From positions 3,891,001 through 3,955,000 of the forward strand of contig NC_010505.1 in NCBI RefSeq assembly GCF_000019725.1: a stretch of 64,000 bases of DNA, in the 5' to 3' direction. Positions 1 through 8,497 of this stretch are shown here, one piece after another (the first letter of the stretch is position 1; each line of letters starts with the position of its first letter). The DNA comes from Methylobacterium radiotolerans JCM 2831. GTDB lineage: Bacteria > Pseudomonadota > Alphaproteobacteria > Rhizobiales > Beijerinckiaceae. The notes beneath the pieces were generated by a model. The model had not been told where the DNA came from, did not search any database, and worked only from the letters and a program-made list of their open reading frames with translations. The position numbers and the translations under genes are program-made.

Positions 1-155
1 TGGTGCACTGGCTGGGCGAGACCGACTACCCGCTGTCGGGCGACGGTGCCGCCGAGGCGTTCATCCGGCTGGCCGCGCCCTTCGCCCAAGTCCGGGCGCA
101 GGCGCGGACCGCCGATTACCGGATCGACGTCCTGAGCGCCGGAGCAGCCCCGTGA
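1..155 (+). CDS. 3' end of an unidentified protein (partial)
   Basis: The frame beginning at base 3 is open from the window edge to a TGA at 153-155 and encodes the last 50 residues of a protein ending in LSAGAAP. Its stop overlaps the GTG start of the following glycosyltransferase gene (GTGA), so the two are probably translationally coupled. The fragment is too short to assign. A role in polysaccharide or surface-glycan synthesis is only inferred from the neighbour. Confidence 0.6.
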   Translation, partial: VHWLGETDYPLSGDGAAEAFIRLAAPFAQVRAQARTADYRIDVLSAGAAP

Positions 156-1003
156 GCGTCGCGGTCATCACCCTCAACAAGGGCCGGCGCGCGCACCTGA
201 CCCGCCTGCTCGAAGGCCTGGGCCGCGGCGATCCGCCCGATCGCTGCGTCGTCGTCGAGATCGGCGGCGACGCGGCGCCCTATCCGGACCTGCCCTTCCC
301 GGTGGAGCGCGTGCCGTTCCCGCATGCCGGCCTGCCGCTCGCCGCGGCGCGCAATGCCGGGCGCCGGGCGGCCGGTGCCGACACGCTGATCTTCCTCGAC
401 GTGGACTGCATCCCCTCGGCGGGGCTCGTCGCCGGCCTGTCGCGGGCGGTGGCCGAGCGGGACGGCCTGATCTGCTGCGAGATCGGCTATCTGCCGGCCG
501 GCGCGGTCACGGACGGGTGGCGCGCGGCGGATCTGGAGCGGCTCGGCCGGCCGCACCCCGTGCGGGTCTTCCCGCCGGCCGGTGCGGTGGCCCCGGCGCC
601 GCAGCCCGGCCTGTTCTGGTCCCTCGCCTTCGCGGTGCGGGCCGCGACCTACGACCGGCTCGGCGGCTTCGACGAGACCTTCTCGGGCTACGGCGCGGAG
701 GATACCGACCTCGCCTTCCGGGCCGAGCGGGCCGGCGTGCCGATCCTGTTCCTCGGCGGGCCCCGGGCCTACCACCAGCACCATCCGGGCTACGACCCGC
801 CGCTGCAGCATTTCCGCGACATCGTCGCCAACGCGGCCCGCTTTCGCGACCGTCACGGGCTCTGGCCGATGGATGGGTGGCTCGACGGCTTCGCCCGGCT
901 CGGGCTGATCGCGGCGGATCGGTCGACCGGGATCGTGGTTCACCGGGATCCGACGCCGGACGAGATGGCTGCGGCGCGGCTGCCGGACGATCGGCCGTTC
1001 TAG
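152..1003 (+). CDS. Glycosyltransferase family 2 (with galactosyltransferase-type C-terminal region)
   Basis: This 283-residue protein probably transfers a sugar from a nucleotide-sugar donor in surface-polysaccharide or glycan synthesis. Visible hallmarks are an N-terminal GT-A start (SVAVITLNKGRRAHL), a DxD-type metal/nucleotide motif in FLDVDCIPS (about residue 90), and a C-terminal block FDETFSGYGAEDTDLAFR (about residues 170-190), which is the GED-type motif of the galactosyltransferase 7C-like domain. There is no signal peptide or membrane segment, so it is presumably cytosolic. The GTG start overlaps the stop of the upstream gene and no better start lies further upstream. Donor and acceptor cannot be told from the sequence. 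Confidence 0.85.
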   Translation: MSVAVITLNKGRRAHLTRLLEGLGRGDPPDRCVVVEIGGDAAPYPDLPFPVERVPFPHAGLPLAAARNAGRRAAGADTLIFLDVDCIPSAGLVAGLSRAVAERDGLICCEIGYLPAGAVTDGWRAADLERLGRPHPVRVFPPAGAVAPAPQPGLFWSLAFAVRAATYDRLGGFDETFSGYGAEDTDLAFRAERAGVPILFLGGPRAYHQHHPGYDPPLQHFRDIVANAARFRDRHGLWPMDGWLDGFARLGLIAADRSTGIVVHRDPTPDEMAAARLPDDRPF

Positions 1004-1033
1004 GGCCGTCGCGGCCGCCGCGCCGCAGAGTTG

Positions 1034-1053
1034 GTCCCTTCGCCCGAAGGGAC
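1034..1053. terminator. Perfect 9-bp hairpin between convergent genes
   Basis: GTCCCTTCG (1034-1042) and CGAAGGGAC (1045-1053) pair perfectly around a CC spacer. The hairpin sits between the convergent ends of the glycosyltransferase gene and mclA and could end or protect either transcript. No T-run follows, so a classical rho-independent terminator is not demonstrated. Confidence 0.4.
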
Positions 1054-1192
1054 AGGTGAGGGACGCGCCCGCTCCGGGGCCTTCTCCACCCTCAACCGAA
1101 CGTGTCGGGCGGATCGCGGACGTGACCGCGGTCCGCCTCCCAGAGAGCCCCGGCCTCGGGCGCGTCGAAGCTCGGCGCGCCCGCGGGCGGCC

Positions 1193-2164
1193 TCAGCCCT
1201 TCATGGCGTTCGCCTTCTCGATCAGCGCCTCGGCCATGCGGATCGAGGCGATGTCGATGAGGCGACCGTCCAGGGACACGGCGCCGCGGCCGGCCTTGGC
1301 GGCCTCTTCCATGGCCTCGAGGATGCGGCGGGCCTTGGTGACCTCGGCCTCCGAGGGGGTGAACACCTCGTTGGCGAGCTCGATCTGGCTCGGGTGGATC
1401 GCCCATTTGCCCTCGAAGCCGAGGGCGGCGCAGCGGCGGGCGGCCGAGCGGTAGCCGTCCGGATCCGAGAAGTCGCCGAACGGTCCGTCGATCGGACGCA
1501 GACCATAGGCGCGACAGGCCACCAGCATGCGGTTCTGGGCGAACAGCCACGGGTCCTGCCAGTGGGTCTGGCGGCTGCCGGACTCGTCCTTGTCGGTGAG
1601 CACCGAGAAGTCGGGGTTCACGCCGCCGATCACGGTTGAGCGGGCGCGGGTCGAGGCGGCGTAGTCGGCGACGCCGAAGGACATCGCCTCCAGGCGCTTG
1701 GAGGACTGGGCAATCGCCTCGACGTTGGCCATGCCGAGCGCCGTCTCGATCAGCACCTCGAAGCCGATCTGCTTCTCGCGCTTCTTGGCCTGCTCGATCT
1801 GCGTGACCAGCACGTCGATGGCGTAGACGTCGGCCGGCACGCCGACCTTGGGGATCAGCACCATGTCGAGCCGCGGGCAGGCTTCGACGATGTCGACCAC
1901 GTCGCGGTACATGTAGTGGGTGTCGAGACCGTTGATGCGGATCATCATGGTCTTGTTGCCCCAATCCAGGTCGTTCAGCGCCTGGATGATGTTGGTGCGG
2001 GCCTTCTCCTTGTCGTCGGGGGCGACCGCGTCCTCGAGGTCGAGGAAGATCACGTCCGCCGCCGAGGAAGCCGACTTCTCCATGAAGGTCGGGTTCGAGC
2101 CGGGCACGGCGAGTTCGGAGCGGTGCAGGCGCGGCTTGGCCTGCTGGATCAGGGTGAAGCTCAT
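1193..2164 (-). CDS. mclA: Malyl-CoA lyase (serine cycle)
   Basis: Cleaves malyl-CoA into acetyl-CoA and glyoxylate, the last step of the serine cycle, in the cytosol. The 323-residue protein has the expected length and the CitE/HpcH-family pattern: FLDLEDAVAPDDK near residue 40, an arginine in MMIRINGLDT, the metal-binding glutamate region in GFEVLIETALGMANVEAI, and FGVADYAAS. The start at MSFTLIQQAKPR was chosen because a good Shine-Dalgarno (GGAGAGAGAAC) precedes it. The frame stays open upstream into ppc but out of register with that gene, so the extension is not coding. It is the last gene of the mtkA-mtkB-ppc-mclA block, 188 bp after ppc. Confidence 0.97.
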   Translation of the reverse strand: MSFTLIQQAKPRLHRSELAVPGSNPTFMEKSASSAADVIFLDLEDAVAPDDKEKARTNIIQALNDLDWGNKTMMIRINGLDTHYMYRDVVDIVEACPRLDMVLIPKVGVPADVYAIDVLVTQIEQAKKREKQIGFEVLIETALGMANVEAIAQSSKRLEAMSFGVADYAASTRARSTVIGGVNPDFSVLTDKDESGSRQTHWQDPWLFAQNRMLVACRAYGLRPIDGPFGDFSDPDGYRSAARRCAALGFEGKWAIHPSQIELANEVFTPSEAEVTKARRILEAMEEAAKAGRGAVSLDGRLIDIASIRMAEALIEKANAMKG

Positions 2165-2352
2165 CTTGGGTTCTCTCTCCTGGTGACGGTTCTGGTGCCG
2201 TTGCGGGATGCGATCCCGTTCACCGGCGGCAAATGGCGCGCGCCGGACGCTCTGACAGAGCGCGGACGCGCGAATGGACCGGTTCCACCGGCGTCCGGCC
2301 GCAGCGCGGGTTCCCCCTCCCGAGCGGGAAAGGGCGCACGTTCTGCCCTCGC

Positions 2353-5103
2353 CTACCCGGTCGCCCCGAAGCCGACCGCGATGCAGTTGATGGACAGGAG
2401 CAGGGCCGACTTCACCGCCTCGCGCCGATCCTCGTCGGTCTCCGCACGGTAGCGGGCGAGCAGCTCGACCTGCTCGCGGCTCACTTGGTTGATGGTCGGG
2501 AGCCGGCCCTTCAGGCGGTCCCGGAACAGCGGGAAGCGCTCGGCCAGCTCCGTGCCGCCGCTCACCCGCAGCACCATCTCGCGGGTGAGCGCGTACTCGG
2601 CCTCGATCATCGAGAAGATCCGGTCCCGGGGTCCCGGGTCCGGGACGAGGCCCGCGTAGGCGCGGGCGATGTCGAGATCGACCATCATCAGCGTCTTCTC
2701 GACCTCGTCGAGGACGAGGCGGAGGATGCGGGATTCGGTGAACAGCCGCTTGAGCGCCGCCTCGCCGTCCCGACCGCGCACGTCGATGAAGCTCGCGAGC
2801 CCCGATCCGACCCCGTACCAGCCGGTGATCACGTGCCGGTTCTGCGACCACGCGAACACCCAGGGGATCGCCCGGAGGTCCGAGAGCGCGCGCGCGCCGA
2901 AGCGGCGGGCCGGGCGGGAGCCGATGTTGAGGAGCGCGATCTCGTCCAGGGGGCTCGCCGCCTGGAAGTAGTCGACGAGGCCGTCGGTCTGGAGCAGCTG
3001 GACGTAGGCCGCCCGCGAGGCGCCGGCCAATGCCTCCAGGGCGTCGTCGTGGCCCGGCCCCACCCGCTCGCCGTCGCCCGCCAGCGCGTGCTCGAACACC
3101 GAGGCCGCCAGCAGCTCCATCTGGTAGGCGGCGGTGCCGCGGTTGGCGTACTTGAACGAGACGACCTCGCCCTGCTCGGTGGTGCGGAACCGGCCGCGGA
3201 TGGAGCCCGGCGGCTGGGCCATGATGCCCCGGTGAGTCGGCACGCCCCCGCGGCTCACCGAGCCGCCGCGCCCGTGGAAGAAGGCGATCCCGACGCCGAG
3301 CTCCTCGCCGAGGCGGGTCAGCTTGCTCTGCGCCTTGTAGAGTTCCCAGTTGGCGGCGACGAAGCCGCCGTCCTTGTTGGAGTCGGAGTAGCCGATCATC
3401 ACCTCCTGCACCCCGCCCTGCCAGCGGGTCGAGCGGCGCACCACCGGCGTCCCGAGCAGCGCCCGCATGATCGCCGGGGCGGCGCGCAGGTCGTCGATGG
3501 TCTCGAACAGGGGCACGATCGGCAGCGGGCAGATCTCCGTGCCGGCGGCGTCGAGGAACACCCCCGCCTCCTTGGCCAGCAGGTACGCGCCGAGCACGTC
3601 CTCCACCGAGCGGGTCATCGACAGCACGAAGGCGCCGAACGCCTCGCGGTCGAGGGCCTCGCGCATCTCGGCCACGAGGGCGAAGGTGGCGAGCGTCTCG
3701 CGGGCGGCGTCGGGCAGATCCTCGAAGGACCGCTCGGGATCGCGCGGCCGGGCGAGCTCCGCGTCGAGCCACTGGCGCCACGCGGCCGAGCCGAGGGCCG
3801 GCGGCTCGCCGTCGCCGTTGCGCTGGCGCCAGAGGGCGTGGAGCGTGTCGGTGGTCCGGGTGGTGTTCTCGCGCAGGTCGAGCCGGACCGTCGAGAACCG
3901 GAAGATCTCGACCATCCGCCGCACCGGGCGGACGAGATCGCGCGCCAGCGCCCCGCACTTGGCCTCGGTCAGGCCGCGCTCCAGGGTGCGCAGATCCTCG
4001 ATCAGCCCGTCCGCGCTGGCATAATCGGGACCGGACGGGTGCTCGCCCTCGTTGCGGGCGATCGTCGCCTCGATCTTGCGCAGGACGCAGGACAGGTACT
4101 GTCGGTAGGGCTCGCCCGGGTTGCGCCGGGTGATGGCGCGGGCCTGGCCGCTCTCGGCGAGCTGCCGGTCGAGCTCCGCGCGGAAGCCCTCGGGCAGCGG
4201 CAGCGAGCGCTCGGTGAGCGACAGGGTCCGGCCCAACTCGCGCACGCGGTCGCGGTAGCGGGTGAGCGAGGCGAGCGCGTTGCGGTGCAGGGTCTGCCGC
4301 GTGACCGCGGCGGTGACGTAGGGGTTACCGTCCCGGTCGCCGCCGATCCACGAGCCGAACTGGAAGAACGGCGGCACCCTGAACTCCGTGCCCGGATAGG
4401 TCTCGGCCAGCGCCTCGTGCAGCGCCTCCAGGGTCTCGGGCAGCATCTCGAACAGGGTCTCGTCGAAGAAGTGCAGGCCCCAGGCCACCTCCCGCTCGAC
4501 GGTCGCCTTCTCCAGGTGCAGCTCGCCCGTCATCCAGACCAGCTCGATCTGGTCGCGCAGCTCGTTCATGAGCCCGTTGCGCTCGCGATCGGTCCAGCGC
4601 GGCATCTCCAGTTCGCGCAGCACGAGGTAGATCCGGCGGAACTTCTCCAGCACCGTGACGCGCTTGCCCTCGGTGGGATGGGCGGTCAGCGTCGGGCGGA
4701 TGCGCAGGTCGGTGAGGAGCGCCTGGATCTTCTCGGGCGGCACCCCCTGTTTGCGCGCGTCAGCGAAGACCTTCGCGAACGAGCCGCTGAGCGCGGCCCG
4801 CCCCTCCGTGCGCTCGACGTGCCGGCGGCGGCGCATCGCGGCGTTCTGCTCGGCGATGGAGATCAGCTGGAACCAGATGCCCTGAACCTGCAGCGCGCGT
4901 GCGAGCATCTGCGGCGAGAAGCGCGAGATGTCGGCCGTGCCGTGCAGGACCGCCTCGAGGTCGGGGTCGTGCCGGCGGGCGACGTCGAGCAGCGCCTGGA
5001 ACAGGATGTCCAGCGCCTGCTCCGACGACGTGCCGACGATCACCGGCGGCGCGAAGGCCGTGGCATCGACGAGACCGGGGGTTGCGTGAAGCGTGCGGGT
5101 CAT
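2353..5103 (-). CDS. ppc: Phosphoenolpyruvate carboxylase
   Basis: Carboxylates PEP with bicarbonate to oxaloacetate, the CO2-fixing step of the serine cycle. The protein has 916 residues, normal for bacterial PEPC. Signature blocks are LTAHPTEGKR (catalytic His near residue 142), GGDRDGNPYVT (about 255) and FFHGRGGSVSRGG (about 608). The start at MTRTLHATPG is preceded by GAGGTGGCCCC. The C-terminus reads CIAVGFGATG where the E. coli enzyme ends RNTG. The final Gly is kept but the residues before it, which lie near the inhibitor site in E. coli-type enzymes, differ. It lies between mtkB and mclA on the same strand and is separated from mtkB by a large palindromic repeat. Confidence 0.97.
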   Translation of the reverse strand: MTRTLHATPGLVDATAFAPPVIVGTSSEQALDILFQALLDVARRHDPDLEAVLHGTADISRFSPQMLARALQVQGIWFQLISIAEQNAAMRRRRHVERTEGRAALSGSFAKVFADARKQGVPPEKIQALLTDLRIRPTLTAHPTEGKRVTVLEKFRRIYLVLRELEMPRWTDRERNGLMNELRDQIELVWMTGELHLEKATVEREVAWGLHFFDETLFEMLPETLEALHEALAETYPGTEFRVPPFFQFGSWIGGDRDGNPYVTAAVTRQTLHRNALASLTRYRDRVRELGRTLSLTERSLPLPEGFRAELDRQLAESGQARAITRRNPGEPYRQYLSCVLRKIEATIARNEGEHPSGPDYASADGLIEDLRTLERGLTEAKCGALARDLVRPVRRMVEIFRFSTVRLDLRENTTRTTDTLHALWRQRNGDGEPPALGSAAWRQWLDAELARPRDPERSFEDLPDAARETLATFALVAEMREALDREAFGAFVLSMTRSVEDVLGAYLLAKEAGVFLDAAGTEICPLPIVPLFETIDDLRAAPAIMRALLGTPVVRRSTRWQGGVQEVMIGYSDSNKDGGFVAANWELYKAQSKLTRLGEELGVGIAFFHGRGGSVSRGGVPTHRGIMAQPPGSIRGRFRTTEQGEVVSFKYANRGTAAYQMELLAASVFEHALAGDGERVGPGHDDALEALAGASRAAYVQLLQTDGLVDYFQAASPLDEIALLNIGSRPARRFGARALSDLRAIPWVFAWSQNRHVITGWYGVGSGLASFIDVRGRDGEAALKRLFTESRILRLVLDEVEKTLMMVDLDIARAYAGLVPDPGPRDRIFSMIEAEYALTREMVLRVSGGTELAERFPLFRDRLKGRLPTINQVSREQVELLARYRAETDEDRREAVKSALLLSINCIAVGFGATG

Positions 5104-5326
5104 GGGGCCACCTCGTGGCGCTCTTTCTTGAAGGACGAGGCGCGACGCGCCCCCTCCCCTCTCTGCGGGGGAGGGTGGCCCCCGCGTCAGCGGGGGTCGG
5201 GAGAGGGGAGCGCCATTTCCGGAGAGGTCGCGACGGGAGCTGAAAGCCCGCACCGTCGCGCTGCCCCTCTCCCGCCGCGCATCCGGGGGCACCCTCCCCC
5301 GCAGAGGGGGAAGGGGTGCAGCGCGG
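5104..5326. repeat. Large imperfect palindromic intergenic repeat (arms 5151-5210 and 5263-5316)
   Basis: The left arm begins CCCCTCCCCTCTCTGCGGGG and the reverse complement of the right arm begins CCCCTTCCCCCTCTGCGGGG. The similarity runs for about 55-60 bp, through GGGAGGGTG and GGGAGAGGGG. Each arm also contains an internal C-run/G-run hairpin. The element fills most of the ppc-mtkB gap, so mRNA of the mtkA-mclA block would contain a very stable structure here. It resembles dispersed intergenic palindromes common in Rhizobiales; mobility is not shown. Confidence 0.75.
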
Positions 5327-6217
5327 CTACGCCGCCCGGGCGAGCACGTCGGCCACCGTCTGGCCGAACGAGCCCGGATCCGGCGCTACGGTCAGCCCGT
5401 ACGAGCGCATGATCTCGGCCTTCTCGGCGGCGCTGTCGCCGGCCGCCGAGATGATCGCGCCGGCGTGCCCCATGCGGCGCCCCTTCGGAGCCGTGAGTCC
5501 GGCCACGAACCCGATCACCGGCTTCGACATGTTCTCGCGGATCCAGGCCGAGGCCTCGGCCTCCTGCGGGCCGCCGATCTCGCCGATCATCAGCACCGCG
5601 TCGGTGTCCGGGTCGGTCTCGAACAGGGCGAGGTGGTCGAGGAAGGACGAGCCGTTGATCGGGTCGCCGCCGATGCCCACCGAGGTCGAGATCCCGAGCC
5701 CCAGCTCCTTGAGCTGGGAGGCCGCCTCGTAGCCGAGCGTGCCCGAGCGCGAGATCACCCCGACATTGCCTGGGAGGTAGATGTGGCCGGGCATGATGCC
5801 GAGCATGGCCTTGCCGGGCGAGATGATGCCGGCGCAGTTCGGGCCGACCACCATCGTCCGCTTCTCCTTGGGATAGCGGTAGAGGTAGCGCTTCACCCGC
5901 ATCATGTCCTGGGCGGGGATCCCGTCGGTGATCGAGCAGACCAGCCGCAGCCCGGCATCGGCCGCCTCCATGATCGCGTCGGCCGCGAAGGGGGGCGCCA
6001 CGAAGGTGATCGAGGTCGTGGCCCCGGTCGCCGCCACCGCTTCCTTGACGGTGTTGAACACCGGCAGGCCGAGATGGGTGCGCCCACCCTTGCCCGGGGT
6101 GACGCCGCCGACGACGTTCGTGCCGTAGTCGAGCATCTCCTTGGCGTGGAAGGTGCCCTTGTCGCCCGTGATGCCCTGGACGATGATCGGGGTGGTCTCG
6201 TCGATGAGGATGCTCAT
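5327..6217 (-). CDS. mtkB: Malate-CoA ligase (malate thiokinase) alpha subunit
   Basis: Together with MtkA it activates malate to malyl-CoA with ATP and CoA, feeding malyl-CoA lyase. The 296-residue protein is a succinyl-CoA-synthetase alpha homologue: N-terminal CoA-binding Rossmann domain (VQGITGDKGTFHAKEML, VGGVTPGKGG) and the phosphorylated-histidine loop MGHAGAIISAAG with His251. Succinyl-CoA synthetase subunits look almost the same, so assignment as the malate enzyme rests on the serine-cycle context, mtkA upstream and ppc/mclA downstream. It starts 16 bp after the mtkA stop, with GGGGAG upstream. Confidence 0.95.
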   Translation of the reverse strand: MSILIDETTPIIVQGITGDKGTFHAKEMLDYGTNVVGGVTPGKGGRTHLGLPVFNTVKEAVAATGATTSITFVAPPFAADAIMEAADAGLRLVCSITDGIPAQDMMRVKRYLYRYPKEKRTMVVGPNCAGIISPGKAMLGIMPGHIYLPGNVGVISRSGTLGYEAASQLKELGLGISTSVGIGGDPINGSSFLDHLALFETDPDTDAVLMIGEIGGPQEAEASAWIRENMSKPVIGFVAGLTAPKGRRMGHAGAIISAAGDSAAEKAEIMRSYGLTVAPDPGSFGQTVADVLARAA

Positions 6218-6233
6218 GGCGCGGTCTCCCCTC

Positions 6234-7412
6234 TCAGTGCTGGGTCTTGGCGGCGGCGCAGGCGTCGACCGCCTTCTTGGCCGCCTCCGCCAGGGTGTCG
6301 GCGGTGATGAGATCCAGGCCGCTCTCGGCCAGGATCTTCTTGCCCGCCTCCACGTTCGTGCCGGCGAGCCGGACCACCAGCGGCACGTCGATCTTCACCT
6401 CGCGGGCGGCCTGGACGACGCCCTCGGCGACCCAGTCGCAGCGGTTGATGCCGGCGAAGATGTTGACCAGGATCGCCTTCACGTTGCGGTCGGAGAGCAC
6501 GAGCCGGAAGGCCGTCGCCACCCGCTCAGGGGACGCACCGCCGCCGACATCCAAAAAGTTCGCCGGCTCGCCGCCCGCGTGCTTGATCATGTCCATGGTG
6601 GCCATGGCCAGCCCGGCGCCGTTGACGATGCAGCCGATCTCGCCCTCGAGGCCGATGTAGCTGAGGTTGTGCTCGGCGGCCTGGGCCTCGCGGGGGTCGC
6701 CCTGCGACGGGTCGTGCATGTCGGCGATGCCCGGCCGGCGGAACAGGGCGTTGTCGTCGAAGCTCATCTTGGCGTCGAGCGCCAGCACCCGGTCGTCCTT
6801 GGTCACGACGAGCGGATTGATCTCCAGCATGGTGCCGTCGCAGTCGCGGAACGCCCGATAGGCGTTCATGATCGTCTTCACCGCGGCCGAGACCTGCTTG
6901 ATGTTCAGCCCGAGCTGGAAGGCGATCTCCCGCGCCTGGAACTGCTGCAGGCCGACCGCCGGCTCGACCACCACCTGGATGAGCGAATCCGGCTCCTTGG
7001 CGGCGATCTCCTCGATGTCCATGCCGCCGCGCTGGCTGGCGATGACCCGGACGCGCTCGGCCTTCCGGTCCAGCACGTAGCCGAGGTAGAGCTCGCGCTC
7101 GAACGGGTCCGCGGTCTCGACGTAGACGCGCTGCACCGGCTTGCCCTCGGGGCCGGTCTGGTGCGTGACGAGGCGCTTGCCGAGGAGGTCCTTGGCGGCG
7201 TCGCGGACCTCGTTGTAGGTCCGGCACAGCTTGATGCCGCCGGCCTTGCCGCGGGCGCCCGCGTGGATCTGCGCCTTCACGGCCCAGAACGAGCCGCCGA
7301 GTTCGGTCGCCGCGTAGACCGCTTGGTCCGGGCTGAAGGCGATCGCGCCTTTCGGGACGGCCACGCCGAAGCTCGCGAGCAGCTCCTTGGCCTGATACTC
7401 GTGGACGTCCAT
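6234..7412 (-). CDS. mtkA: Malate-CoA ligase (malate thiokinase) beta subunit
   Basis: ATP-grasp subunit that binds nucleotide and works with MtkB to make malyl-CoA from malate. It has 392 residues, close to the family's usual 390. The N-terminus [17 protein letters not shown], the ATP-grasp segment [18 protein letters not shown] and the C-terminal ligase domain ([44 protein letters not shown]) are typical of the SucC family. The start has a strong GGAGGAGG Shine-Dalgarno. It is the first gene of the second serine-cycle block, and the long AT-rich region upstream probably contains its own promoter. Confidence 0.95.
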   Translation of the reverse strand: MDVHEYQAKELLASFGVAVPKGAIAFSPDQAVYAATELGGSFWAVKAQIHAGARGKAGGIKLCRTYNEVRDAAKDLLGKRLVTHQTGPEGKPVQRVYVETADPFERELYLGYVLDRKAERVRVIASQRGGMDIEEIAAKEPDSLIQVVVEPAVGLQQFQAREIAFQLGLNIKQVSAAVKTIMNAYRAFRDCDGTMLEINPLVVTKDDRVLALDAKMSFDDNALFRRPGIADMHDPSQGDPREAQAAEHNLSYIGLEGEIGCIVNGAGLAMATMDMIKHAGGEPANFLDVGGGASPERVATAFRLVLSDRNVKAILVNIFAGINRCDWVAEGVVQAAREVKIDVPLVVRLAGTNVEAGKKILAESGLDLITADTLAEAAKKAVDACAAAKTQH

Positions 7413-7550
7413 TCGGCGCCTCCTCCGCGGTTCGTTGCCGCCGTTGACGCCATCTACTTTAGTTGAGTCGAAAGATTACGCCCGTCAAATTTTTTGATCT
7501 CGGGCTTGACGACGGCTTTTTCGCATCCGCAGCACGGATCGTATTCGATA

Positions 7551-7562
7551 TTGCGACGCAAC
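7551..7562. promoter_or_regulatory. Candidate operator, TTGCGaCGCAA dyad upstream of mtkA
   Basis: TTGCG-A-CGCAA is a perfect 5+1+5 dyad about 140 bp upstream of the mtkA start. The 11-mer TGCGACGCAAC (7552-7562) occurs again at 12170-12180 in front of sgaA. The repetition in front of both serine-cycle blocks is seen directly; binding by QscR or another regulator is inference. Confidence 0.45.
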
Positions 7563-7658
7563 ATACAGAAAAACAACGAGGCCGGGGCATGATGCACCCG
7601 GCCTCGATTGTCGATCCGATGGACTTTTCTTCAGAACGCTTCGTTCGAGGCGCCCGCT

Positions 7659-7751
7659 CCGTCATCGCGAGCGCACCGAAGTGACCCAGGGCAGCGCGAC
7701 TTCTGAGATCGTACCGCCGACGGGATTGCTTCGCTTCGCTCGCGGAGACGG
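7659..7751. repeat. Dispersed palindromic repeat, copy 1 (CCGTCATCGCGAGCG family)
   Basis: The left arm CCGTCATCGCGAGCGCACCG (7659 on) and the reverse complement of the right arm (7722-7751), CCGTCTCCGCGAGCGAAGCG, match at most positions over about 29 bp. The same arms occur at 48443-48534. Both copies are followed by ACGGCGGCGTCG. It has the form of a REP/MITE-like intergenic element with no coding capacity. Confidence 0.65.
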
Positions 7752-7818
7752 CGGCGTCGACGGGATCAACCGGACACGCTGTCCAGCTTGGCGCCGCCGC
7801 AGCGGGCACGCGCCCTCC

Positions 7819-7837
7819 CCCTGCGAAGGACGCAGGG
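7819..7837 (-). terminator. Hairpin just downstream of fchA
   Basis: CCCTGCG (7819-7825) pairs with CGCAGGG (7831-7837) around AAGGA, 9 bp past the fchA stop codon. It could end or stabilise the sgaA-hprA-mtdA-fchA transcript. A T-run is lacking, so termination is uncertain. Confidence 0.4.
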
Positions 7838-7845
7838 CGGCCCTC

Positions 7846-8487
7846 TCAGTTCACCTTGGCCTTCACGATCCCGTAGACCTTCTCGGTCAGCGCACCGGCC
7901 TCGCCGAGCAGCTCCTCGAGCTCCTTCAGCCGCTCGTCGGCGAAGTCGCGGTCCTCGAGACCCTTGGCGTTGACGTAGACGTTGAGCGCCGCGCTGCGCA
8001 GGCCGGCATAGGCGGAGAGCACCGCCACGCCGGCGTCCGACACGACGTTGAGATTGCCCTTGTCGGCGGTGATCGCCGCGAGGTCGATCACCGCGCGGCA
8101 GGCCCGGCAGCAGGCGAGCGGCACGTCGCAGGCGGTCTTGAGCGCCGCCTGGATCCTCTCCGCGCGGGCCGCCTTCTCGTCGTCGGTGTTCTTGGGCATC
8201 CCGTAAGCGCCCATCACGGCGTCGAAGGCCTGGACGTCCTCGCCGATCATGCCGGTCAGCACGACCCGCAGGCCCTCGGACTTGGCCAGGACGTCCTTCA
8301 GCTCGGCCTCGACCTCGACGTACTTCTTCTTGCCGATGGTGAGGTTGCAGACCATCGACACCAGGGCCGCGCCCATGGCGCCGGAGATCGCCGCCGCGCC
8401 GCCGCCCCCGGGGGTCGGGGCGGCGCTCGCCAGCTCCGTCAGGAACTTCTCGATGCTGTCGCCCTCGGGGCGATGCGTCTCGGTCAC
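7846..8487 (-). CDS. fchA: Methenyltetrahydrofolate cyclohydrolase
   Basis: Interconverts methenyl-H4F and formyl-H4F, linking formate-derived C1 units to the serine cycle. The 213-residue protein belongs to the FchA/FTCD cyclodeaminase-cyclohydrolase family and shows its glycine-rich segment (PTPGGGGAAAISGAMGAALVSMV, split here only for naming) near residues 20-45. It is not a FolD-type enzyme. The GTG start follows GAGGAGGCGCC. The gene begins 10 bp after the mtdA stop, so the pair, which catalyse consecutive steps, is certainly co-transcribed. Confidence 0.94.
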   Translation of the reverse strand: MTETHRPEGDSIEKFLTELASAAPTPGGGGAAAISGAMGAALVSMVCNLTIGKKKYVEVEAELKDVLAKSEGLRVVLTGMIGEDVQAFDAVMGAYGMPKNTDDEKAARAERIQAALKTACDVPLACCRACRAVIDLAAITADKGNLNVVSDAGVAVLSAYAGLRSAALNVYVNAKGLEDRDFADERLKELEELLGEAGALTEKVYGIVKAKVN

Positions 8488-8497
8488 CGGCGCCTCC

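Larger units (their letters stand above)
7413..7845. promoter_or_regulatory. 433-bp gap between fchA and mtkA; probable mtkA promoter region
   Basis: I find no gene here. The stretch nearest mtkA (about 7450-7590) is much richer in A/T than its surroundings and contains AAATTTTTTG (7487-7496) and the perfect dyad TTGCGACGCAA (7551-7561). Both blocks recur upstream of sgaA. The dyad lies inside a T-N11-A window (TATTGCGACGCAA), the loose LysR-type pattern. In Methylorubrum extorquens the LysR regulator QscR activates serine-cycle genes, so these are candidate QscR sites by inference. The distal half holds a dispersed palindromic repeat and a hairpin after fchA. Confidence 0.5.

Noticed and set aside
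2165..2352. Possible promoter for mclA in the ppc-mclA gap
   Set aside because: The 188-bp gap has no convincing -35/-10 pair or dyad, so co-transcription from upstream is simpler.
1193..3958. A 921-codon minus-strand frame running through mclA and into ppc
   Set aside because: Only the mclA part has family motifs. The upstream part is an Arg/Ala-rich out-of-frame reading of ppc caused by high GC.
7463..7684. A 73-codon plus-strand frame in the fchA-mtkA gap
   Set aside because: No conserved motif or ribosome site, and it covers the promoter dyad and repeat arm.
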